Positions 1 to 5,098 of a stretch of DNA of 5,259 nt are shown here, piece by piece (the stretch's first letter is position 1; each line of letters starts with the position of its first letter). Below the pieces are notes generated by a model. It was not told the DNA's origin and searched no databases. It saw only the letters and a program-made list of their open reading frames with translations. The position numbers and the translations under genes are program-made. The stretch comes from a bacterium (lineage in GTDB: Bacteria > Vulcanimicrobiota > Xenobia > RGZZ01). The stretch is from assembly GCA_021782195.1 (NCBI GenBank), contig JAJXVI010000227.1, positions 1 through 5,259 of the forward strand, written 5' to 3'.

Positions 1-1
1 C

Positions 2-1621
2 GTGGCGGCCGCACGTAATCGGGTACTCCTCCCGCTCGAACCGCTCAGCTACAGCCACGTGCGAGAGATGATGGCGGCAACGGTCCCCGGAATCGAAAGC
101 CACACCCACCTGGTGCAGATCATATCTCACCGCTCCCAGGCACTTCCGCTGCTCGTGGAAGAGATTCTCAAGTTCCTCATCCAGAAGGGCATCATCGAGT
201 GTGCCGACGGGCAGGTTCACGTCAACCCGTTCACCGACTCCGACATCCCTTCGCGTCTCCCCGACATTCTGACCCAGCGCGCCCTTCACCTTGACGAGTC
301 GGTCCGCAACATTGTATCGACGGCGGCCGTTGCGGGAAGTTCATTCGATCTCACCTTGCTCGGGAGTCTCAAGCCGCAGAACGAAGGTGAGTTGCTTGGC
401 GTTCTGGACAGCGGGGTACGTGCGGCTCTCATCGCGGCAGAGAGTGACGACCAGTACCATTTCACGTCCGATGACACGCAACAGGTCCTTTATGAGCAAC
501 TCAACGAGACCGAGCGAGCCCGCCTGCACGCACGCGTTGCAGAGATCGAGGAAGCGCGGGGTGAGCCTGACGCGGTCATCGGGCGCCTCAGCTACCACTA
601 TCAGAGGGCAGGACGCGACGATAAGGCCCTGAATCTGCTGACGCGCCTGAAGCAGAACTTCAACCTGGAACCGGCTTCTGTGGCGGGCAGTCTCCCTCCA
701 ACCGTGGTACCGGACTTCGTCCGAAAGGTCGGCACCCAGCTTGACGTACACATCAGCGACCTGGAGTCAGGGGACGAGGCCAAACTGGGGCGAGCCGTCG
801 TCGCACTCATGGAGGCGGGAGAACGCGCAGTCGATCCGCTGGTTCACCTGCTCCTGAGCAGCGAAGACCTTCGAGCGCGTCGTCTTGCGGTACAGATTCT
901 TCACCGCGCGATACGAGGTGTCGTAACGCGGCTTCTCACCGAGTTGCACAAGACCCAGAGCGCCGACGAAAAATGTCGCCTCATCAGCGCACTGGGAGAC
1001 TACCGGGATGAGCGCATCCTCACGGAGCTGGCGCCATTCTTGAGGTTTCCCGATCGCGCGGTGCGACGGGCTGCGCTAGACATTTTTGTGGCCAGCCCCG
1101 AGGCAGCACAGCCCGTTCTCCGGCGAGCGATGTACGACTCAGACGAAAGCGTTGCTCGCGATGCCGTGGCCGCTCTCGGGAAAATCCGTGACAGGGGAAG
1201 CGTGCCCGACCTGCTTGCGGTGATCCGCAAGCGAACGGTATTTTCACCTCCCCGACCGAAGGCTCCGCAACGGGAAGCGTGCATGGCACTGCGTGACATC
1301 GGAGATGCGCGAGCGATTGCACCGCTCCTCGACGTGTTACGAATCTCTCCGTGGTTTGCACTGCGCCGCAACAAGCGACCAGACGTACGTGCGGCCGCAG
1401 CGGTGGCCCTGTCCGCCTTTCCGACCGGGGAGGTCCGCTCAGCGCTCGAGCAGGCCATCGCTGACCGCAACGACGTTGTCTCCGCTGCCGCCAAGATGGC
1501 CTGCACACGTCTCATGGGAGGAGCGAGCGGGGAAACCACGCACGAACTGGCTCCAGACGCGCAGCCACCAGCGCTCCCAGGGTTCCCCCCACCCGGACTC
1601 GAAAAAGGTCGCCAGAGCTGA
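2..1621 (+). CDS. STAND/AAA-type ATPase module with C-terminal HEAT-like repeats (5'-partial)
   Basis: The visible 539 residues are the C-terminal part of a larger protein; the GTG at position 2 is only the first in-frame start codon, and the frame is already inside a domain. Residues about 9-65 look like the end of a P-loop ATPase of the type fused to Ser/Thr kinases, cyclases and LuxR-type regulators, including LVEEILKFLIQKGII at 51-65. Residues 82-125 resemble the winged-helix segment that follows (PSRLPDILTQRALHLDESVR). Residues 152-215 resemble the post-ATPase helical segment, with an HYQRAGRDDKAL motif at 199-210. Residues about 262-505 hold degenerate HEAT/PBS-lyase-like helical repeats, clearest at 382-408, 423-447 and 459-487. 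The tail from about 507 is rich in Pro and Gly. Walker A and B motifs and any N-terminal effector would be upstream. A role as a signalling switch or scaffold is inferred from the family; the partner is unknown. It converges on the protease gene with a 66-bp gap and no convincing terminator. Confidence 0.85.
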   Translation: MAAARNRVLLPLEPLSYSHVREMMAATVPGIESHTHLVQIISHRSQALPLLVEEILKFLIQKGIIECADGQVHVNPFTDSDIPSRLPDILTQRALHLDESVRNIVSTAAVAGSSFDLTLLGSLKPQNEGELLGVLDSGVRAALIAAESDDQYHFTSDDTQQVLYEQLNETERARLHARVAEIEEARGEPDAVIGRLSYHYQRAGRDDKALNLLTRLKQNFNLEPASVAGSLPPTVVPDFVRKVGTQLDVHISDLESGDEAKLGRAVVALMEAGERAVDPLVHLLLSSEDLRARRLAVQILHRAIRGVVTRLLTELHKTQSADEKCRLISALGDYRDERILTELAPFLRFPDRAVRRAALDIFVASPEAAQPVLRRAMYDSDESVARDAVAALGKIRDRGSVPDLLAVIRKRTVFSPPRPKAPQREACMALRDIGDARAIAPLLDVLRISPWFALRRNKRPDVRAAAAVALSAFPTGEVRSALEQAIADRNDVVSAAAKMACTRLMGGASGETTHELAPDAQPPALPGFPPPGLEKGRQS

Positions 1622-1687
1622 CGAACACCGCCCAGTTTCCCGTGTAGTGCAACCTGCACCCCGCAAGTCATTGACGCAACGCAACAT

Positions 1688-2626
1688 TCAGCGAAGCATA
1701 CGGGCCAGTTCCCTGGACGCTACCTCTCGGGCGAGGCGTATTCGTTCTTGCGGGGTCGGGTGTGTGCGTCGCTTCTCACGCGCGACACCGCTGTCAGACT
1801 CAAGCATCGCGGCGAACTTGAGGGAATCTATGAATCCCTCGATGGGGTAGCCGCTACGCACAAGCAACCGCACCCCATATGCGTCTGCTTCGCGTTCCTT
1901 CCGCAACCCGAGGTCATACGACAGGTACGAATTCACGTACCTGTCAAGAACAGCTCGTGGGACGGGGTTGTCACCATAGCGCCGAGTCAGTTCCTGCGTG
2001 CGTTCGGCCTGTGCAACCAGACGCTGCCGACAGTGGTCGAGAAAGGCATGGCTGGCCTCGTGGGCCACCCAGGCGGCAATCATTTCCTCAAACAACCGGT
2101 CGGAACGAGACTCTTCCGCAGGAGTGAGGCCATGGATGGTGGGCAGATGGTAGGGATTCCGCGGATGACCCGCATCCACGCGCGTGATGGCAGCGGAACT
2201 GAGGCGACTCTCACGCACCGTACACGCAGCCAGGCGCCGCACGCTTGCACACTGCGTGGTGCCGTGACGCGCGATACATTCACACAGGTGATGCAACACG
2301 TCAAACAGCAGCGAATCAAAGATAATGACGTGGTCCCACGTCTGGGCATTAAACCCCATCCGCGCGAAGAACACGTAGTAATAGACGGGCTTATAGTGCG
2401 GATATACTTGCGCCAGATGAGCATTGAGGTGTCGACTCACTCGGGCCAGGATGGCATCGTAGCGATGATCAGCACGATAGTCTGCCTGGTAGTGAGCGAG
2501 AACCAGCGCATCCTGCCACTTCAACAGACTCGCGACACTCTGCGAGTCCTGGGCCCGCGCAGGCGGTGACAGGAAAACCAGCGCAAGCAGCAGCAGCGTC
2601 AAGCAACGAGGAAAAGACTGCAACAC
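1688..2626 (-). CDS. Secreted M48-family zinc metalloprotease
   Basis: A 312-aa protein. Residues 1-25 form a Sec signal peptide: an arginine at position 7, a hydrophobic Leu-rich core, then PPARA with likely cleavage before Gln26. It therefore probably acts in the periplasm or outside the cell. The zinc site is complete. HEASH at 189-193 supplies His189, Glu190 and His193, followed by His198 as in the M48 HExxHxxxxH pattern. EREAD at 244-248 is the ExxxD motif, giving Glu244 as third ligand. The downstream helix GVRLLVRSGY (251-260) and THPTPQERI (288-296) are also typical of M48 proteins such as BepA and other peptidases. Between the NAQTWDHVIIFDSLL segment (93-107) and the zinc motif lies an unusually long stretch with Cys115, 117, 126 and 135; Cys199 follows the motif. 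The GTG start is supported by a ribosome-binding site eight bases upstream. Likely roles are envelope protein quality control or a general protease; the substrate is unknown. Confidence 0.88.
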   Translation of the reverse strand: MLQSFPRCLTLLLLALVFLSPPARAQDSQSVASLLKWQDALVLAHYQADYRADHRYDAILARVSRHLNAHLAQVYPHYKPVYYYVFFARMGFNAQTWDHVIIFDSLLFDVLHHLCECIARHGTTQCASVRRLAACTVRESRLSSAAITRVDAGHPRNPYHLPTIHGLTPAEESRSDRLFEEMIAAWVAHEASHAFLDHCRQRLVAQAERTQELTRRYGDNPVPRAVLDRYVNSYLSYDLGLRKEREADAYGVRLLVRSGYPIEGFIDSLKFAAMLESDSGVAREKRRTHPTPQERIRLAREVASRELARMLR

Positions 2627-2634
2627 AGCGCGTA

Positions 2635-2642
2635 CCTTTCTC
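2635..2642 (-). promoter_or_regulatory. Ribosome-binding site of the M48 protease gene
   Basis: On the minus strand GAGAAAGG lies 8 bases before the GTG at 2624-2626. This purine-rich block is the best Shine-Dalgarno match in the leader. It decides the start: translation from this GTG gives an intact signal peptide, and no better in-frame start is visible upstream. Confidence 0.5.
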
Positions 2643-2702
2643 GCAGAGACGCGGTTTCCCTCGTCACGACCTGCTCCCCGGCCACCTGCCGTTCCTCCCG
2701 TA

Positions 2703-2747
2703 ACGCAGCGCGGACTGCGTCACGGATCACGGCTACCAGGTCACGGA
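2703..2747. repeat. Inverted repeat plus TCACGG direct repeats in the protease leader
   Basis: ACGCAG (2703-2708) and CTGCGT (2715-2720) form a perfect 6-bp inverted repeat with a 6-base loop. Immediately beside it GTCACGGA occurs at 2719-2726 and again at 2740-2747 (offset 21 bases, two helical turns), with a third TCACGG at 2727-2732. The cluster lies between the tRNA and the protease gene. It could be a regulator-binding site or a leader structure; the elements are short enough that chance is possible. Confidence 0.35.
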
Positions 2748-2797
2748 CAAAACAAAGAGAGCCAGATACGAACCGCAACGCGATTGACCGTAATCTG
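2748..2797 (-). terminator. Weak candidate terminator downstream of tRNA-Pro
   Basis: On the minus strand, 14 bases past the CCA end, CAGAT then ACG (one T bulged between them) can pair with CGTATCTG across a loop of about 18 bases (2763-2797). The T-rich run TCTCTTTGTTTTG (2748-2760) follows after a couple of bases. The stem is only 8 bp, bulged and AT-containing, so this is a modest intrinsic-terminator candidate. If it is leaky or absent, the tRNA transcript would read into the protease gene. Confidence 0.3.
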
Positions 2798-2810
2798 ACT
2801 CCCGGACAGA

Positions 2811-2887
2811 TGGTCGGGGCGAAAGGATTTGAACCTTCGACCCCAGCGTCCCGAACGCTGTGCGCTACCAGGCTGCGCTACGCCCCG
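2811..2887 (-). tRNA. tRNA-Pro (anticodon CGG)
   Basis: A complete 77-nt cloverleaf reads on the minus strand. The acceptor stem is CGGGGCG paired with CGCCCCG, with discriminator A and an encoded CCA. The D arm is GCGC-AGCCTGGTA-GCGC. The anticodon stem is CAGCG/CGCTG around the loop TTCGGGA, giving anticodon CGG, which reads the proline codon CCG. The variable loop is GGGTC, and the T arm is GAAGG-TTCAAAT-CCTTT with one G-U pair. The D and anticodon arms closely match the bacterial tRNA-Pro pattern. It has its own strong promoter just upstream. Confidence 0.97.
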
Positions 2888-2898
2888 ACGGCTTGCTT

Positions 2899-2927
2899 AT
2901 AATACTCGGTCGCCCCCCGCTTGTCAA
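2899..2927 (-). promoter_or_regulatory. Sigma70-type promoter of tRNA-Pro
   Basis: On the minus strand a perfect -35 TTGACA (2922-2927) is separated by exactly 17 bases from the -10 TATTAT (2899-2904). The -10 ends 11 bases before the mature tRNA 5' end, so transcription should start around 2891-2893 with a leader of only a few bases. The spacer contains a run of six Gs. The -35 is preceded by CAACTG, giving the block CAACTGTTGACA that recurs at the right-hand promoter. Confidence 0.85.
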
Positions 2928-3093
2928 CAGTTGTAATCGCTCTTTCTGCGCAGGATTCCCGAACCAGCCGAGCGTGAAATCACTCCGAAACACGCGGCAA
3001 TCCAGCATGTAGAGAAGCCCCGGATGCGGGATAGCGCCAGATCTGAAGCAGACGTATCGTCACGCGACTCTCGCCCCCTCCTCATGTAGCGTG
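2928..3093. other. Intergenic stretch between the Rieske gene and the tRNA promoter
   Basis: I see no gene here. The only structures noted are an 8-bp palindrome CAGATCTG (3038-3045) and a 4-bp stem CCCG-GATG-CGGG (3019-3030). Read on the minus strand, that stem is followed by a short pyrimidine-rich stretch and could be a very weak Rieske terminator. Confidence 0.5.
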
Positions 3094-3405
3094 TCACTCG
3101 GTTGGCGGCGAGAGCGAGACCACAAGTTCATCGCCATCGACCTTCACAGTGTAGCGATCCACGCGGATGCGGTTGTCCTGGGCACACAATCCCGTACAGA
3201 CATCGACTCCCCATCCGTGCCAGGGACATTTAACGACAGTTCCGTCAAGGACACCGTCTCCAAGAGGCCCGGCGGCGTGGGGACACACTCCGTCAACGGC
3301 AAAAAACTCGTTGTCAACGTTCGTGATGCAGACGCTCACCCCGTCAACGAGCACGGTACGAGCCTCGCCCGAGGAAAGCTCTCTAGACGTCAATCTGCCT
3401 GCCAT
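3094..3405 (-). CDS. Stand-alone Rieske [2Fe-2S] ferredoxin
   Basis: A 103-aa, single-domain electron carrier, the usual size for ferredoxin subunits of ring-hydroxylating oxygenases and NirD-like Rieske proteins. The cluster motif is complete: Cys41-Pro-His43 and, after 16 residues, Cys60-Pro-Trp-His63, with the typical HGWGVDVCTG following. Two Cys and two His would bind a [2Fe-2S] cluster. No signal peptide or membrane segment is visible, so it should be cytoplasmic. The start is the ATG at 3403-3405, beginning MAGRLTSREL. The frame stays open upstream to 3564, but that extension has no Rieske-like sequence and would run into the divergent gene. No oxygenase, reductase or nitrite reductase gene is next to it, so its redox partner is unknown. 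The assimilatory NirD and oxygenase-ferredoxin alternatives cannot be separated from the sequence alone. Confidence 0.9.
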   Translation of the reverse strand: MAGRLTSRELSSGEARTVLVDGVSVCITNVDNEFFAVDGVCPHAAGPLGDGVLDGTVVKCPWHGWGVDVCTGLCAQDNRIRVDRYTVKVDGDELVVSLSPPTE

Positions 3406-3421
3406 TGCACAGCATTCTTCA

Positions 3422-3457
3422 CGCTGGTGCTCCGCACCCTCCAAAGTGACGCCAGCG
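3422..3457. repeat. Alternative hairpins in the Rieske leader
   Basis: GGTGC-TCC-GCACC (3426-3438) is a perfect 5-bp inverted repeat. The overlapping CGCTGG (3422-3427) and CCAGCG (3452-3457) form a second, 6-bp one. They share the bases at 3426-3427 and cannot form fully together. On the minus strand a GGAGG lies between the arms of the longer pair. This could be leader structure or a site in the divergent promoter region, and short hairpins of this size also arise by chance. Confidence 0.3.
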
Positions 3458-3459
3458 GC

Positions 3460-3465
3460 ATTGTA
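3460..3465 (-). promoter_or_regulatory. Possible -10 element for the Rieske gene
   Basis: TACAAT on the minus strand matches the -10 consensus well and would give a leader of about 48 bases before the ATG at 3405. No good -35 lies at 16-18 bases (TTCAAT at 18 bases is the nearest). I see no equally good plus-strand promoter for the divergent TPR gene in this 83-bp gap. Confidence 0.25.
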
Positions 3466-3488
3466 GGATCCTCCCACGGGCGGATTGA

Positions 3489-4709
3489 ATGCAAGCCTCC
3501 ACAATGCAGCCGCGTGAAACCCCCTACCCCTCGGAGCCGGGCCGCGAACACAACGACTCGACATCTTCCTTGCGCACCCAGATTGACCGCGCCCTCCTCA
3601 CGCTGGGCGAACTCTACTACAGGTCAGTACACGGTGATCGGCACGCGGAACACCAGCTCGCATCCAGGTGCGAGGAACTCGAATCCCTCCGCGCACAAGC
3701 TTCCACCGGTATTGACTCCCGTCCGATGGAACTTCCATCCACGTCGTTGGCATGGCCTCGAACTCGCCCCCCCCGATGCACCTGCGGCGCGTCGCTTGCA
3801 CCAGGTTACCATTTCTGCTCCCAGTGCGGCGTCAGGTCACCGCTGTCGACCGCTCGTTCGGTTCCCTGCCCGAAGTGCGCCCGCCATACCGTTGGCGGCC
3901 CGTTCTGCCCACACTGTGGAGCGAAACTAGACGACACGGCACAGCAAATCACCATCCGTCACCCGCTGACAGGTCAGCGGGCCAGCTTCGAAACCCAGCC
4001 CACTTCCTCACACACCCCACCCCAGACCGGTTTCGAGACTGCACACCGTTTCAATGACCACAGTCGCCAGCAAGAAAACGTTCCGTCCCAATCCTTCTCC
4101 GCGGACCGCGCGCGGAAACAGGAACTTGCACGGTTTGCACACCCCCCCGAAATCGACACGCAGTCACTCCTCCGTGAAGGGCACGAGTTTCTCGCAAATC
4201 GGAAATACAGCGAAGCTGAGGCCCGATTCGAGACAGCAACGCTCGTCAACCCGCGAGACCCGAAAGCGCAGCACGCCCTGGGCGTCGCCAGGTACCACCA
4301 GGGACACCTTGAAGCAGCAATCGAGGCCCTGGAACGCACGGTACGCCTCAACCGCTCACACGCCGACGCCCTCAACGACCTGGGGCTTTGCTACGCCCGC
4401 AAACACGACCCCAGGGCAGCTCAAGAACGGTATGAACAAGCACTCAAAGTCTCACCAACCCACGGAGACGCGCATTACAACCTGGCCATCCTCCTCGCCA
4501 GCCAGGGCTCGTACCCCGCTGCCATCGAACACCTTCAACGCTATCTTGAATACTCACCCCGCACACGTGATTACAAACGAGTCACCAGACTCATCGGCGA
4601 TCTCAGGGACGCACTCAACGAAAAAAAGACAACCGCGCGACCGCAGCCTCCGGCTCCACCAGAATCGCCTGGTTCAACCGGCCACCACACACGACGCCCG
4701 TCAAGATAG
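3489..4709 (+). CDS. Double zinc-ribbon and TPR repeat protein
   Basis: A 406-aa protein with no signal peptide or membrane segment, so probably cytoplasmic. Residues about 26-72 are predicted helical and charged (SLRTQIDRALLTLGELYYRS). Two zinc ribbons follow: CxC at Cys97/99 with CxxC at 110/113, then CPKC at 127/130 with CPHC at 140/143. Each has the aromatic-Cys-x-x-Cys-Gly form of a double-zinc-ribbon domain. A low-complexity Ser/Thr/Pro/Gln linker spans about 160-220. Four TPR units run at about 224-257, 258-291, 292-325 and 326-359, with typical spacing and Pro-Xaa turns (VNPRDPKAQHALGVARYHQG). The tail from about 378 is basic and Pro-rich. The TPRs should bind a partner protein, and the ribbons may bind zinc for protein or nucleic-acid contact. 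No enzyme domain is visible. The start is the ATG at 3489; a second in-frame ATG at 3504 is possible, and both have weak ribosome-binding sites. It is divergent from the Rieske gene. Confidence 0.9.
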   Translation: MQASTMQPRETPYPSEPGREHNDSTSSLRTQIDRALLTLGELYYRSVHGDRHAEHQLASRCEELESLRAQASTGIDSRPMELPSTSLAWPRTRPPRCTCGASLAPGYHFCSQCGVRSPLSTARSVPCPKCARHTVGGPFCPHCGAKLDDTAQQITIRHPLTGQRASFETQPTSSHTPPQTGFETAHRFNDHSRQQENVPSQSFSADRARKQELARFAHPPEIDTQSLLREGHEFLANRKYSEAEARFETATLVNPRDPKAQHALGVARYHQGHLEAAIEALERTVRLNRSHADALNDLGLCYARKHDPRAAQERYEQALKVSPTHGDAHYNLAILLASQGSYPAAIEHLQRYLEYSPRTRDYKRVTRLIGDLRDALNEKKTTARPQPPAPPESPGSTGHHTRRPSR

Positions 4710-4740
4710 CAGCAGACGCGCACGGGCCACGTCCATCAAC

Positions 4741-4765
4741 GTCTGGCAGCATCGAACTGCCAGAC
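4741..4765. repeat. Perfect 9-bp inverted repeat after the TPR gene
   Basis: GTCTGGCAG and CTGCCAGAC flank the 7-base loop CATCGAA, starting 31 bases after the TPR stop codon. The stem has 6 G-C pairs out of 9 and would be stable in RNA. There is no T-tract after it on the plus strand, so it is not a classical intrinsic terminator. It may instead protect or process the mRNA 3' end, assist Rho-independent pausing, or be a protein-binding site. Confidence 0.6.
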
Positions 4766-4800
4766 ACTCCGCCTGAGTTGCATTGCCCCATCGTCCGGGC

Positions 4801-4840
4801 CCTCTCCAGACGAGAGCCCTCCGCCTCTCCAGACGAGAGC
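4801..4840. repeat. Tandem pair of 17-bp hairpin-forming repeats
   Basis: CCTCTCCAGACGAGAGC occurs exactly at 4801-4817 and 4824-4840, a period of 23 bases. Each copy contains CTCTC-CAGAC-GAGAG, a 5-bp stem with a 5-base loop. The spacer is CCTCCG. The CCAGAC core is also part of the inverted repeat just to the left (4760-4765), where it is likewise followed by CTCCGCC. Only two copies are present, so this is not a CRISPR array. Possible explanations are an operator pair or a small intergenic repeat family. Confidence 0.65.
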
Positions 4841-5016
4841 GCCAACACCTCGCATCACCGCACAGCTTCGCACGAGCTCAGGCTCCGTACGAAGCAACGG
4901 CGCCACGCTGCAAACCCTATGCACGCACCCACGCGTCTCACACTGTCAACCCTACAACCCAGTATTTTCGCCACTTCCCGCCGAAAAACACCAATGTAAA
5001 GTCCCCCCGGCAACTG

Positions 5017-5045
5017 TTGACACTCGACATGTGCGATGATATTAT
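5017..5045 (+). promoter_or_regulatory. Strong sigma70-type promoter reading rightward
   Basis: A perfect -35 TTGACA (5017-5022), a 17-base spacer and -10 TATTAT (5040-5045). A TG at 5037-5038, one base before the -10, adds an extended -10 element. Transcription should begin around 5051-5053. It has the same -35, spacer length and -10 as the tRNA-Pro promoter, and also the same six bases before the -35 (CAACTG). The promoter points out of the window toward the partial reading frame at 5099, or toward an untranslated RNA. Confidence 0.8.
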
Positions 5046-5098
5046 ATGGGAGCGCTTTCCGGAGGTGTCCGTTCAGCCCTGATCCGTAGCGTGAAAAG

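Larger units (their letters stand above)
4710..5016. other. Gene-free C-rich intergenic region
   Basis: No reading frame here has a recognisable product or a convincing ribosome-binding site; the frames that stay open look like composition artefacts. It holds the 25-bp inverted repeat and the tandem hairpin repeats described separately. The rest (about 4841-5010) is C-rich and G-poor on the plus strand with no structure I can name. It ends at the right-hand promoter. Confidence 0.6.

Noticed and set aside
1647..1659. Bidirectional terminator between the convergent genes (GTGCA-ACC-TGCAC)
   Set aside because: The stem is only 5 bp with a 3-base loop and has no T-tract on either strand.
1000..1671. 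Minus-strand frame of 223 codons opposite the HEAT repeats
   Set aside because: It is Ser/Arg/Ala-rich with no domain, and the plus-strand frame has clear repeat structure.
1748..2569. Long open plus-strand frame opposite the protease gene (273 codons)
   Set aside because: It is antisense to a complete M48 protein with signal peptide and zinc motifs, and its own translation shows no domain.
2811..2887. tRNA-Pro as an integration site of a mobile element
   Set aside because: No second copy of the tRNA 3' end and no integrase-like gene occurs in the window.
2925..3083. Minus-strand 53-codon frame starting near 3083
   Set aside because: It lacks a recognisable motif, overlaps the tRNA promoter -35 and looks like chance in GC-rich DNA.
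3406..3564. N-terminal extension of the Rieske frame
   Set aside because: The extra residues have no Rieske similarity, would overlap the divergent TPR gene, and the 103-aa form already has the family's normal length.
3091..3930. 279-codon plus-strand frame across the Rieske gene and the start of the TPR gene
   Set aside because: It overlaps two well-supported genes and has no recognisable motif.
4054..4776. 240-codon plus-strand frame inside the TPR gene
   Set aside because: It overlaps the zinc-ribbon/TPR gene in another frame; the product is Thr/Arg/Ser-rich low complexity, as expected from C-rich composition.
4801..4840. CRISPR-like repeat
   Set aside because: Only two 17-bp units with a 6-base spacer, and no cas gene nearby.
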